Source: Amoebidium appalachense (lineage: Eukaryota; Ichthyosporea). From it: a stretch of DNA of 64,000 nt. The stretch covers positions 8,122,001 to 8,186,000 of the forward strand of contig CAVNZM010000013.1 in the NCBI GenBank assembly GCA_963693365.1, written 5' to 3'. A program made the position numbers and the translations under genes. This document shows positions 29,101 to 41,116 of the stretch, one piece after another. The notes under the pieces are model-generated. The model saw nothing but the letters and a program-made list of their open reading frames with translations. It did no database searches and was not told the origin of the DNA. Every line of letters starts with the position of its first letter. The first letter of the stretch is position 1.

Positions 29101-30346
29101 TCGACAAGGACATCTTCGACGTAGTTGAGCCCCCCTCCGATGCCAACATCATCCGATTCAAGTGGATTGTCACGGAGAAGGTCCTCAACTCTGCTGGTGA
29201 CACCAAGATCAAGGGTCGTGGTGTGGCCAAGGGTTTCACCCAAGTCTACGGTGTTGACTACGGTGAAAACTCTTCCCCCGTCGTCATGTCCTCCTCCGTC
29301 CGTGCCCTGCTTGCCCTCGGTGTGCAACAGGACCACGAGATCCATCAACTCGACATCAGCACGGCCTTCCTCAACAGCCCCCTCGACGAGACTTTGTACA
29401 TGGAGCAACCTCCTGGTTTTATCCTCCCTGGCAATGAACACAAAGTCTGGAAACTCAAGAAGGCCATCTACGGACTCAAGCAGGCATCCCTGGCATGGTA
29501 CGAGTTCTTCAACTCCATTCTCATTGCCCACGGCCTCACCCGTCTCCGATCCGATCCGTGTGTCTACTTCCGTCAGTTCCCCAACGGGCACATCATCCGT
29601 TCGGGCAACTACGTTGATGATGCCATCATCACCTGCACACGGAACTCAACCATCATGCAGGGGCTTGTTCGTCACATCACGAAGTCTGCCGAGTGCAAGG
29701 TCGGTCTGCCAGACATCTTCCTCGGCACCCAACTGCTGTACACCCCTGACTCCCTCAAGCTGCTGCAGTCCTCCTACATCAAGGACATCATCACCGACTT
29801 CAACCTGGTCGATGCCAAGCCTAAGGCCACCCCTATTCCCGTGGGCACCATCATCAACGAGACCTCCCTCTCATCCCTGCCCACCACCGTCCCCTACCGT
29901 GAACTCCTCGGCCGTCTGCTGTGGGTTGCTCGGTGCTCCCGGCCTGACATCTCGTATGCCATTGGCTACCTCGGCCGATTCAGCTCCAAGCCCACCAAGA
30001 CTGCCTGGGAGCTTCTCCTCCGTGTCGTTCGTTACCTGCTCGGCACCATCAACCTCGGCCTCTACTACAAGAAGAAGGCCCCCAACAGCAAGGTGCCCAT
30101 CCTTGAGTGCTACTCGGATTCTGACTTTGCTGGTTGCCCCACCACCCGTCGTTCCACGTCTGGGTACGTCATCCTCCTCGAAGGCTCCCCCGTCACCTAC
30201 CACTCCAAGCTGCAGACGATCACTGCAACTTCCACGTGTGAGGCCGAGCTCCTGGCCCTCAATGCTGCCGTGCAAGATGTTGTCTGGCACCGTGATCTAC
30301 TAAAGGAGCTGGGCTACCCCATGACCGAGCCCACCCCCGTGTACTG
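26107..30346 (+). pseudogene. gag-pol: Copia-2 gag-pol, 5' part
   Basis: Start at 26107 (MSEKPAYLNL), chosen by homology with copia-1; an earlier ATG at 26098 adds three residues. Gag to about residue 270, RS-rich linker, knuckle CAYCHEDHHVTQC, protease WDSAS, integrase zinc motif (HHRLGH...CFGC), core Asp in KWHMDFFEP and FRSDSGSEF. A repeated VDCPQLNGFV marks a tandem duplication after which the frame stops at 28161. The integrase C-terminus continues from about 28184, then a poly-C shift at 28695-28706, then one long frame with FKWIVTEKVL, NYVDDAIITC, LLGRLLWVARC, ECYSDSDFAG and CEAELLALN. It breaks in RNase H at the transposon. The RT/RNase H part is intact apart from that insertion. Confidence 0.92.
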
Positions 30347-30361
30347 CATCAGCAATCTTGT
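30347..30361 (+). repeat. Left terminal inverted repeat of the 25-kb transposon
   Basis: CATCAGCAATCTTGT. The next bases (CGAATCC) partly match the right end (TCGGCGATCC) with one indel, so a weak extension to about 24 bp is possible. Confidence 0.9.
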
Positions 30362-30846
30362 CGAATCCATCCATAAGCCATCTAAGACGTCAGCATCTAA
30401 TCAAAGTCATCTACATCCCACCCTTTAACCCTATCTACCCCATATCCCATCGAAAAGATGTCAGGATATTTTCGGACCATTTAAAGACGACTTTCAAGTT
30501 ATCATAAAGATGTCTGGATATTTCCTGACATCTTTATATACATTTTTCCTGACATCGTTTTCTACACCTAAACCTAACCACTACCCATCCGTAACCCCCC
30601 CCAATCCCCACCTTTTCTACCCCTAAAATATAGGTATCGTAAGATCCTGCACATCAAGACCCTTTTATGTCATCTTTAAGGCCACTTTAAAGAGCTTAAA
30701 TAAGAAATTAAGGCAACAAACAGACATCTAAACGATATCGTTAAAGGGACATCATGTACATTACCTTATTGCAACGAGAGGTGATTTAGAGGTCTTCATG
30801 TTGACTTTTCTGCATCTAAAAAGGCACATAAGGAGAACTAAATGTG
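30362..30846. promoter_or_regulatory. Left subterminal region with GATGTC motifs
   Basis: AAAGATGTC-x-GGATATTT occurs twice (about 30454 and 30505), with inverted copies TGACATC (30526, 30550) and further GACATC/CATCT motifs to 30810. Such clustered motifs in CACTA-type elements bind an accessory transposase protein; that role is inferred here. Confidence 0.5.
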
Positions 30847-31510
30847 TGTAAACAACTGTACACATGAACTGTACATGTTTACTAAAGAATGTGATCTACT
30901 AGCACACGATTCGTGCTTTGTCATGAATATCACATAAATATTATGTCCGCACCAATAGGACTCACTCTGACCTAAGAATTGAACCATATATGGTTCTTCA
31001 GCTGCATACCACATAAACGAAGTGAACCAATAAGAGGTTTGCATAAATAGGACAAAGGTCTGACTGGCTCGGACCGCACCAGAATCACGAATGGCATGTT
31101 GCCACCCGCGCTGGCCGCGGATGAACCAATCCTGGGCCTTGATCCGAAACCTGGGGGCTATATAAGAAAGCCGTCCCAGTACGGGGATCACATCAGTGAA
31201 GTCTGAGACAGACTGAGTCGGCCCATAGTAAAAGCAACCTGGCCGCGTGTGCCTTTCTACCCGTTCTCTGTCTTTATTTTGATTCAGTTGTACTCTGCCT
31301 TATCCTAACTAGTCCAACTGTTTACATTGGCGACCGCGGCAGGACACTGTTATACATTGCCAACTGTTTACATTGGCGACCGCGGCAGGACACTGTTATA
31401 CATTGCCAACTGTTTACATTGGCGACCGCGGCAGGACACTGTTATACATTGCCAACTGTTTACATTGGCGACCGCGGCAGGACACTGTTATACATTGCCA
31501 ACTGTTTACA
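30847..31510 (+). mobile_element. Solo LTR of the element A family with four 46-bp add-on units
   Basis: A 480-bp LTR (30847-31326) is followed by four identical 46-bp units (31327-31510), each TTGGCGACCGCGG...CCAACTGTTTACA: primer-site sequence, a short spacer, and the last 13 bases of the LTR. The target duplication ATGTG lies at 30842-30846 and 31511-31515, outside the units, so LTR plus units went in (or were formed) as one insertion. Confidence 0.85.
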
Positions 31511-32166
31511 ATGTGGCCTTTACAGTATCTCGGGGCATCGGAATCCTTATTTCACGATTCCTTTATGTCATCAAACGGATCTGTTGCCGACCATACAAAG
31601 ATACCTTTTGGATCACTCTACATGATCTTTATTTCATGCACACCGATTCACGACATACACATGTCACCTTTATGTTTACTTTGTGACAACTTGTGCAGCA
31701 TAATAAGTCGACAAAACGATCACTACAAGCAATTTAATATGATCATTATACTGTATTCTAATCGTCCAAAAATCTATATTAAAGCATCATTTTGTGCCCC
31801 GGTTGATGCCCAGATGATGTCAGTTCCCCCCAGTTTCCCCCCCCCCCCCTCCCCTTCCCTTTCCTCCCCGTGGCTGCACAGTGAAGTGTCGTTGACCGTG
31901 CTGAACAATCTTTAATTTCTTATGACACGTCCCACTGGGAGGTGTCTCCACTCTTTACATCTACGGGATGTCCCACTGGGACACCCCTCTACTGTCTCAA
32001 CTATTCAAAACATTAAAATTCAAGAAAAGAAACACTATAAATTTATGAGAAAAAAACAAACTAAACAAAGTAAACAAACTTGCAAAATAAAATCCAAAAT
32101 AATCCCCTACAAAAAAGGGGCAGTACATTTCTTGGGGGGAAGGGGGAGGGGGGGGGGGAGGGGGGG
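31511..32166. other. Transposon spacer downstream of the JmjC gene
   Basis: No gene seen. AT-rich with a C-run at 31839-31850, a repeated GTCCCACTGGGA (31930, 31968) that is itself a hairpin, and G runs at 32135-32166 just beyond the JmjC stop codon. Confidence 0.5.
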
Positions 32167-34375
32167 CTAAGGGGTGAATTTGGGCTTTTTGTGGGGGCTG
32201 GCATGACCCTGTTGGCGCCTTCTCTTCTTGGCCGACCTGGTAAGGGGGGTCTCTGCCTCAGCCTCGTTGAACTCAGCCGGAGAGTCCTCACCTTGAAACT
32301 CAGCCGCCTCCTCCTCCACCCCCTCCACCTGCTGCACGGCCTCGCTGTCACCCTCCGTGCCGCCCACAGCGACATCCTCGCCCTCCTTGCCGACCTTGGC
32401 CGCGTCCGTCTCGTTTTCACGTTGGTCCACCTTGGGGTCTGGGGCCTCCTTGTGCAGAGACGCGGCCTCCTTAGCGGCCTGCTCCTCCCGCTCCCGCTCC
32501 GCCAGTGCCTCTGCCTCCCTCTCCGCATCGGCCTCCTCCTGCTGCCTGCGCAACTCCTCCCCGGCCTCCCGCTCGGCTGTCACCATCTGGTCCTTCACGT
32601 AGTTGTCGTAGTTTGAGATGTACTGCAGGTAATGGCGGGCACAGAGTCAGATGCTTTACAGAAGTCAGTCTAGAAAACTTTTTCCAACGATGTGATTGTG
32701 TTGTTTGTGTTTTTTTTTTATGGGGGGGGGGGGGGGGGTTTGCAGATGTGAACAAAGAAGTCTTTTATAAAACAGAACAGACTAAATGCTAACTAGCTCG
32801 AGTGTCGGCACGCTATAGTGTAGTCAGCCATAATCACACCATAAGGGGGGGGGGGGGGGGGTAGGAATTATAATGAACTTAGCGTAAGTCTCGTGAGCCA
32901 TGATGAAACACCCCACAGCTCAAGTGTCAGCATCCTATTGCCTAGCCAAAAGGGGAGGGGGGGGGGGGGGGGGGACCCACCAACTTGATGTTGCCTTCGG
33001 CCGCAGCACCGTCATAGTTGGGGTCGTCACATTCGAATTTCACGGGGGTCCACTTGTTGATGAGCTTGTGTTGGTTGGGGTCTCGCAGCGACACCTGGAA
33101 GCAGTTGACGACCAGCCGGAAGAATGCCCTGTGGTCTCTGGCGATATCCTGCCCAGTGCTTCTTTAGTGATCTGTTTTCAAAAGAGGTAAAGTTCGGAAG
33201 GAATACACATAAGGAAGAGAACAGAAGAGACAGATAATGTTGTCGTCATATGGTCTTACTGACATCCAATGGATGTCATTAGGATCATATGACGACAACA
33301 TTATGGCCCTTCATGATGTAAGAATGTGACCGTAATTCTCTATGATGATGCTTAAAACTGTCTTTATTCTTGAAATATTCCAAGCATTTGCAGACCTAGG
33401 AATATGCATCAATTTTTTTTCGATTCGATTCGTGGAATGTTCATGGTGGAGGGGAGCGCGGGGGGGGGGGGGGGGGGGGGGGGGGGGAAAGAAAGCGTTA
33501 TGCAAGTAAATATATACGATGAAAGCAAGTTATTTGGGAAGTTAAACCGGTGATCAGAGGAGAACGTGGAAGGGTGAAAGGGAGTGTGTGTGTGTGTATG
33601 TGTGTGTACACACGTGTGTTGGTTGAAGAGCGAGTATGTGTGAGTGGGTGGTGGGCAGGAGGGAAGGGGGGGGGGGGGGGGGGGGGTCCTTTGATGTAGT
33701 CTAGACTCAGAATGTGTTGAAAGTGATTTGTTGGGGACATTACATACCAAGGCAGTCTTGTTGCCAAGGACAAGCCGCACAGCCTTCAATGAGATGCTGC
33801 TGAACAGGCGGGAAAACGGCTGGTACCCGAACGGGTTGCCCGTTTCAGGGTCGACAGAGTACACGCGGCCGCACGGCTGGCCATTCAGCTTGACCTCATC
33901 CAGGAGGGCCAGCCACAGCGCTGGTCGCTCATCGGCAGTTGGGGCGTAGGCGACCAGCTGTGAATGTGTGTTTGAATGCAGCAAAAGAAAGGAAACAGAA
34001 GCGAGTGGTGGTGAAGCAGGTGGCGGTGGCGTTGTGGGGGGGGGGGGGGAGGAGGGGGGGGGGGGGGGGGGGTTAGTCCATGATTGTGTATTACAGAAGA
34101 CTGTCAATAAAATATTATATAAATACAATGAAAAGAAAGTATTATTACTACATTACTACTTGAAACAGCTACAGATCTCCATCCCTGTACAAATGACGTT
34201 AATGGCATACAAGTAGATTAGAACAAAACAGCTACATATCTCCATCCCTGTACAAATGACGTTAATGGCATACAAGTAGATTAGAACAAAGTAACCTGTG
34301 TGCTAGGATGCGTGTGAGAAGAGTTAAGCCCATTGTCATAGAAGGAGTCCGTTGAGTACGGAGGCGGGGGACGCG

Positions 34376-34408
<33 letters not shown>

Positions 34409-35909
34409 AATACATCGAGATTGGTCCCAGGTACAACGTACCCAGTCCTCAGGAAGTTGCGGACGTGCTGGTGGACATTGGACTTGATGGAGGTGATGCC
34501 CGTGCGGATTTTGGAGATATACTTCTGTGCGGGATCGCTACGCACACAGTTGCGGATGATGTGGACCCACTTGGCCACGGCCTCCTGATTCAGCTTCGCG
34601 CTTGACGTCTCGACTTTCTGAAGAACCTCGACGAACTTTCCAGCCAGGTCCCCATCGTGGGCGTTGTTGATCTGGGGTGACTCCAGCACAAGGTGCTGGT
34701 AGATGTTGTGGGTCTTGGAGGACTTTTCCACATAGTCATTCTGACGGTGATGGAAAATGTTAGAAAACAAGAATGACGATGTGAATAAATCTTGATGGAG
34801 CTATAAATCCTCCATGCTGGAAACGTGCTGTAGCAGTTGCTTTGAAATGACCAAGTTTGAATAGTTCCTTCGGTTTATCCACTTAGACAGAATAAGGGTG
34901 TGGATGTAGTAGGGATGGGTTTAGTGCGGGTAGGGGGGGGATGAATGCATTAGGAGGTGGCAGCATGAGGTGGTGGGATGGCAACAATTCCTCCACAAGG
35001 ATGAGCTTTGATCACAGAGATTGGTGGGGGGAGGGTTGTTTGAAACATAACTACTACAATAGGTAAGAGAAACAAAATCAAAACGAAACCAAGGGAGGGA
35101 TAGGTTGCCTACCAGGAACTGGGTGGTCTCCTGAAAGGATAATGTCTCGGGGCGTTTCTTGGAGGGGGAGGGGGTTGGGCGACGGGAAGGGGTGGTAGGG
35201 GTGCGGCCCAGCCCAGGCCCAGATGGAGACGGAGGCGGCTCTGGATCATCAAGCACTGGCAGTCTCGCCTCCTTGCCCAGGAGGGCGCGCAACTGCTCCC
35301 TCATGGCGGCGCGACTGTAGGAGCGGATGAGCTTTCGCATCCTCTGGGAGGTGTAGGTTGGGTGCTTGCCCGACAACACCAGTGTGTAAAAAAGGACCTC
35401 GAGCTGATCCTCGCGGTTGTAGGGGCATTCATCCTCGTCGTTGAAGTTGTTCTCGTCATCTTCCTGGACTTCTGTGACTGAAGAATAGTAGGACTAATGT
35501 TAGTACAATTGTTGGAATCGTAGAAAACTAACAGAAGTGCGGAAACAGGGCAACCCTGGCAACAGATAGTATTTTCCGGCATGATCCAGATAACTATTGG
35601 AGGTCATCATATGACCCAAAACACCACCGAATCCCCCCCTTTCCCAACCATTTCTACACCAAAAATGATCTATCGTATGGATATCCCCATCAACATATCG
35701 TGGGTGAAGGCAGAGGTTTCGAAAACACAAAAGAACTAGTTGACGTGGACAGGCGAGTGGGGGGAGCGAGTAAACCACACTAGCAGCAGGTGTGTTTAGA
35801 AAGAGTGGAGTGGATGAAGGGAGAGTATATAAACGGAGGGGGAGGGGGGGGGGGGGGGGGGAGGGTTGAATGCAGTCAACAGAACAAAAGTACAAATACA
35901 ACGGGGAGT

Positions 35910-35968
<59 letters not shown>

Positions 35969-36919
35969 TTGACCAATAGCAACGGGTATGTTTTCCTGTG
36001 TAACTGACTGGAATCCCGCTATCATGTTCTCGACACTAGGCAAGAAGTGTTCCCGACACTCGCACGTGGGATACAGCGCAAGCTGGTCGATCCAGAGAAA
36101 AGTTGCGGTGTTCACTGCTAGCGCAATGTTCGGGCCAACCTGAAAGCCATAGTGAAGCGCTCCAGGTGTGGTTTGTACCAAGTCGCCGGCGCGCTGTACG
36201 ACTATGACAGGTGCCAACCCTATGGATGCAAGGTAACGCGGAGACCGAGGGATAAAATTTTTGTGCTGAATTGGGTTTCTGCACGAGCCTGGCAATTCGT
36301 TGCGGGCCAGCTGTAAGAGCCGTTTGTACTGGGAGGGAGGGTGGATAAACCACACCTTAAGGCCCCACAAAAGAAGGCTTGCTGAGGCCAGCGCGGCATC
36401 TTCAATGTGTGCACCAAACACTGTTAAACCCAAGACAGACAACTGCGCGTACAACATGGCAACATTGATTCCTGGCATGGTTTCCCCGAAATGATTTCTT
36501 CCCAACGGCGTGAAGTCACTGATTGCAGTTACATTGAAAACGCGTTCGTCGAATATTTGATCACCATCCACCTCGACATCGGATGCATAGACACCACCAA
36601 CACCTTCGAGGTTTTCCTCAAACAACTGCGCTATCTGCTCACTGCTCATTTCACCCAAACCACTAACATCTTGAGGCAACGTTTGACACTTGGAAAGGTC
36701 CACGCTGACAGGCTCCCGGCTTATCTCGCACCATGACTCGGACACGCGAGTTACTGTTTGCCTACACGCTTGCTCTTTTATCTCTTTGGTCGAAAACTGT
36801 TCCATCGCATCACGAAAAGGAACAGGAGGTGCAAACCCCTCTAATAAACAACAGCCCTCCCGTTTCTCTTCAGCACTGTGCAGGGCACGAAGTGCCTTTA
36901 AAGCCTTTTCCCTATCCAT
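32167..36919 (-). CDS. JmjC-domain dioxygenase-like protein, transposon cargo
   Basis: Six exons (36919-35974, 35477-35113, 34740-34414, 33957-33748, 33148-32981, 32622-32167), all GT/AG, every junction phase-consistent, about 823 aa. Residues 125-280 form a JmjC domain resembling the KDM4 group: H171 and E173 in FGAHIEDA, K188 in GLKVWFIHPP (expected 2-oxoglutarate contact), ISPRYL-like PRSPRYL, and H256 in GALHYGFQVG. That is the full Fe(II) H-x-E...H triad. A CEC-x2-H cluster follows (residues 286-291). The C-terminal 540 residues are not recognised: a proline/serine linker (TPSRRPTPSPSKKRP), helical segments, an acidic Glu/Ala-rich coiled coil and a basic tail (RSAKKRRRQQ) likely to direct nuclear import. 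JmjC enzymes oxidise methyl-lysine on histones or hydroxylate proteins; the substrate here is unknown. It is divergent from the transposase gene. A TATA-like CATAAATAG lies about 105 nt upstream of this ATG; an extra 5' exon is possible. Confidence 0.82.
33235..33303. repeat. Nested palindrome in intron 4 of the JmjC gene
   Basis: Outer arms ATAATGTTGTCGTCATATG and its complement (19 bp) enclose a second hairpin GACATCC-AAT-GGATGTC. It could be a tiny foldback element or a binding site; the inner arm carries the GACATC motif of the element ends. Confidence 0.75.
34165..34290. repeat. 63-bp tandem duplication in intron 3 of the JmjC gene
   Basis: ACAGCTACAGATCTCC... to ...GATTAGAACAAA occurs twice in a row with one substitution (AGATCT against ATATCT). 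Confidence 0.85.
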
Positions 36920-37065
36920 GAAAGACGAAGCGCAATGTTGTTTTTATGTTTGAAGATTTTAAAAGTTTTTGATGTTACAGTGAGAAAGCCTAGGTGAAAC
37001 TGACAACGAGCACACGCGTAACGACTATTTATGCAGCAGGGGGTGTAAAACACAAAAACAACCCA

Positions 37066-37346
37066 CCTTTCCTCTTCGGCTGCAGCATGGCGAGGGCGGC
37101 CGGGGCCGTAACTGAGGTGATGCCTTTGAGGAGAATGCCGACTGACTGCCCAGTAGGGCTTTCAGCCTTGCTGGGATTCTCCCTGCCCCTACCCCCGGCC
37201 TTGCTATCCTTGCCGCCCTTGCCGCCCTTGCCGCCCTTGCTGGCGGCCACGGGCTCGCTGCAGTCCGAGTCGTCGAACGGCGTCTCAACCTTTTTGCGCT
37301 TGGGAAGCTTGGTCGTTGTGGCGCCCATTTTCGCGGTCTTTGGCAT
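37066..37346 (-). CDS. Possible 5' exon of the JmjC gene or separate small gene
   Basis: Frame from an ATG in good context (CACCATGCC), GC-rich at third positions, encoding MPKTAKMGA..., a basic segment LPKRKKVETP, GGKGGKGGKD repeats and LQPKRK before a donor-like AAAG|GTGGGT. The most obvious acceptor (GATAG at 36912) does not keep phase with the JmjC frame. GCTGAAG|AG inside that exon would. So it is either a first exon joined at a later acceptor or an independent short nuclear protein. Composition favours real coding. Confidence 0.4.
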
Positions 37347-38768
37347 GGTGGAGACGTGGAAGGCGTAAGCGCGAGACAGAGCGATGACGATATGTGGTCA
37401 TATGGACCACAAAGATGTGTTATGTGGGGTTTCTGTTGCAGTTCTGGTTGGGAAATGGATTGCAATCCTATGCCCATGAAAAAAGTTTAATTGGTTGATC
37501 ATCGCATAAGCTGAAGCCAATCAAACGCGTAACCCAATCACAGACGGCGAAAACATATGATATGTTTTCCCCCCACACCTCCTGCAATTTGCTGAGGTTG
37601 GACCCTGGTCATCAAGACTTCTTGGCCATAAAATGACAATACAATTACAGCAAAACATTCTGCAGAAACCCGATATTCTCACATTTTAAGTGTTTATAAA
37701 AAGCCTTAGTTTCAAGTAGAGGCATTTTTTTTCTTGCTTTGTGTCGACAACATCTTTTATCCGCTTGAAATTTGTCAGCACCCATAATTCTACTATTACA
37801 GTACGTTGTATGTGGGGATCACCATCCGTCTTTCCTGTTTTAACTCGCGCTGAGGCAGAAGTTATAAGAAGCAGACGTGGAAAACTCAGCATAAGAGATC
37901 AATGAAATGAACATAAATATTAAATTACCAGACAATTTACAGTGCAAATTTTCTAGTAATTTCTAACGTCCATTACGAAAGAAAATAACCAACTTTTGAC
38001 TTGCACCTGTTTTCCCTGCCGCGCTCAGGTATGTGGGTCTATCGGATGGGAAGGTGTGGACCTGACATTGAGCTTATCGAGTGGCCGCAGGGAGAATGAG
38101 CAATTAATATGATACTATTGGAATATTAATAGTTGAACTCTTCTGCATTTTTTATTGTTTTTTTGTATTTTTTACACTGTCCACATTTATTGACACTTAT
38201 ATAAGGACCGAACGATTAGGTAGGCTATGCCAGTGGATTCCCATGTTTACGAAGTGCGCGCGCTGCCTAGAGTGGCCACATGTATGCATGACAGATCACC
38301 AATGATATTTGCAACGCACGCAAACCAAACAACATACAGGTCGTTGAAATCTCCACGGTTGTTCTAATAACACATTCAGCTTGTATATTTACTTTTAAGT
38401 TTGTTATTTTTTATGTCAATGAAATATGGGCATGCGCACCTAGTAGCATCAGTGTTGGACGAAGCAACGCAGCATGATAGAGTTTATGCCATAGCAGACC
38501 AATCGCCGCATTGGAACTATCCGAGTACGTGATAAATGTCCAATCACCACGATTAGGATTATTGGACATCTTCATGTTGTAGGAAACACCACCTGGGGGT
38601 CAACGCGGACTCCACGACATCAGGCAAGGGACATCATGATCAACACAACCCATCCACATCCCAGCTGGACGCACACGAGAGATCTATCTGTACTATAAAA
38701 TATATATGTATATACACTGTTTTGATAAACTTTGTGTATGCACGTGATGTGCGGTAAAGCGCGTCAAA
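37347..38768. promoter_or_regulatory. Divergent promoter region of the transposon
   Basis: About 1.4 kb between the JmjC side and the transposase. TATA-like ACTATAAAATATATA lies at 38692-38706, about 65-75 nt before the transposase ATG. An inverted repeat GTGGTC-ATATG-GACCAC is at about 37394-37411. The rest is AT-rich without a gene. Confidence 0.5.
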
Positions 38769-41058
38769 ATGCCGGGTCCTATACCATGCCCATTATGCCA
38801 AGATACGTTTCGAAACCGTGCCGGTATGGTTAGCCACCTTGTTCATAGGCATAGGTATACACAAGCAGAAATCGATCGTGCGAACGAAGAGAGCGAGGAC
38901 AGGCTGACACGTGGCCTGCGTGCGGCACGGTCCGAGAACCTGGCGCCTGAGTCAGAGAACGATCCTATGGACACTAGTGGAGAAGAAAACGAGGAGGATG
39001 CCTGGGAGCCAGACGAACCAGAGGGGGCGGCACATGGGGAGCTCGAGGACTCGGAAATGGAAGATCCCCACGCGCACCACAATCATATCCCATTCCCAGG
39101 CTGCACACACCACCTCACTTTCCTTAGGGACGGGGAGGAGTATCATGCCCTAAAGGAAAAACTGTTGAAGAGACAGCAGATGCAGCTTGTGGTGGAGGCC
39201 GGTAGCGATTCCAATTTAGGGAAATTACGGGGGGTTCCTGAGGGGCAGAAGGCATACATTCAAAAAGTCAGTGCACTCACGGAGGAGCTACGGAAAGACC
39301 CATACTACCCGTTCGCGAGCAAACCCGAGGTAAGCTGAACAAGGCGCCCCCCCCCCCCCCCCCCCCTTCCAACCCCCCCCCCCCCCCCCCCCCCCCGGAT
39401 CCGAGCCCCCCCCCCCCCCCTCACACACACACACACACACACACACCTCCATCCCCCCCCCCCCCCCCCCCTGCCCTCCCTACCGTGACTGTACCATGAA
39501 AACCCGCATATGAAACCCGCAAGGTATTATGCGTGTGAACCACACTGAAAGCTAGAGCGATGCACCGTGACATGCACATTTTGACATCCATGTGCTCTCC
39601 CCTTGTTTACACTGTCTGTACATGTGCAGGCTGATTTGGCCGAGTTCTTCCACGAGAACAAGACCTCGAATGCAGCCGCTGACCGCCTCCTGGGGATCAT
39701 GGGAGAGCACGCCAGTGACATCCCCAACCCTCTTCCCAAGAAGGTCAAGCACATTCATGACAAGATAGACAATCTACTCCCGGCCTGGTAAGCTGTTTTA
39801 CATCTGCATGCCAACCGCGTGGGTAGATCGGGTAGATCTTGATCCGCTCAGGCTATACTATAAAAGTAATGTTTAAGCTCTAGCCATTCGTCGATCTACT
39901 AGATCAGATCCATTTAGGTATGTCATTGGCGGATCTATACAATTATCTAACCTCCACATTCCAATTAGATCCACGCAGGAACTTCAACGCCTAAAACTTT
40001 GTGCCTGCGTACGATCTTCCCGGTTTCTGCACATGCCTAATTTAAAAATCGAACCTAACACAATATGCACACAGGAATTCTCGCGCTTGAGCGTGGATCT
40101 TGACATGCAAAACCCCTCGACGTCATGTATAGGGACATTGGAGACTGCATCCAACGCGTGCTCCTTCATCCCTCTCTAGGCCGCGAGGGCGGCATCACCT
40201 ACAAAACGGAATTCCCAGTGGACGGGCTTGGGCGCCGGGTGTACAAGGACAACATGGATGGAGACTGGGCATTGAGGGAAGAATTGCAAATACCGGTCGG
40301 GGGCACTCTTATGTCTCTGATCATATACTCAGATCAGACACAACTGACGCAGTTTGCCGGCAAAAAGGCGTATCCGGTGTACGTGTCGTTGGGGAACATC
40401 AACAAGGACGTGAGGTCTGGCGATTGGTGCAGGTATGTTAAGCAACTCAGATCCCCAACGTTGTACTGGCGTGTTACTATGCATGCACCGTGCATGTACT
40501 ATAAATGAAGCAATAACATCCCCATGTATACCTCCGGGATGGAGATACTCATGATCACGCGTGCGCATGCATAGCGCGCAGCTGTGACCGGGGGGAGAGG
40601 GGAAGGGGGGGGGGGGGAGGGGGGGGGAGGGGGGAGGGGGGGGGGGGGGAGGGGGGGGGGGGGGGGGCTCACAAAAATGTATGAAGTATGTCGAGCATAT
40701 GTATGTACGGTATGTACTAATACTAACCTGGTGATTGCATGCATATGCATGCTAATGCAGGCTACCGGTTGCATACATCACAGAGCTGGAGTTCAAGGAC
40801 AAGGCTTCAGAGGGCATCAAAACCAAGGCCCGGCTGAAGCTGTTCCACCACGTTCTGGACATGGTCGTCGGGGGAGCCCCTGCGGGAGATGAATGAGCGG
40901 GGTCGGTGGATGTTCTGTGGAAGTGACCACAGATGGCGGCTTTTCTACCCACGAGTGTCGTACTACATCACTGATTGGCCGGAGGGGCGCAAAGTGACCT
41001 ATACCAGGTGCTCTTCCCACTCACACACACACACGCGCGCGCGCGCGCGCGTACACGT

Positions 41059-41116
<58 letters not shown>

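Noticed and set aside
29125-30303. 392-aa Ser/Pro-rich plus-strand frame
   Set aside because: Shadow in another frame of copia-2 reverse transcriptase.
36911-37066. Direct splice from the 37346 exon to GATAG at 36912
   Set aside because: It leaves the JmjC frame out of phase by one base.
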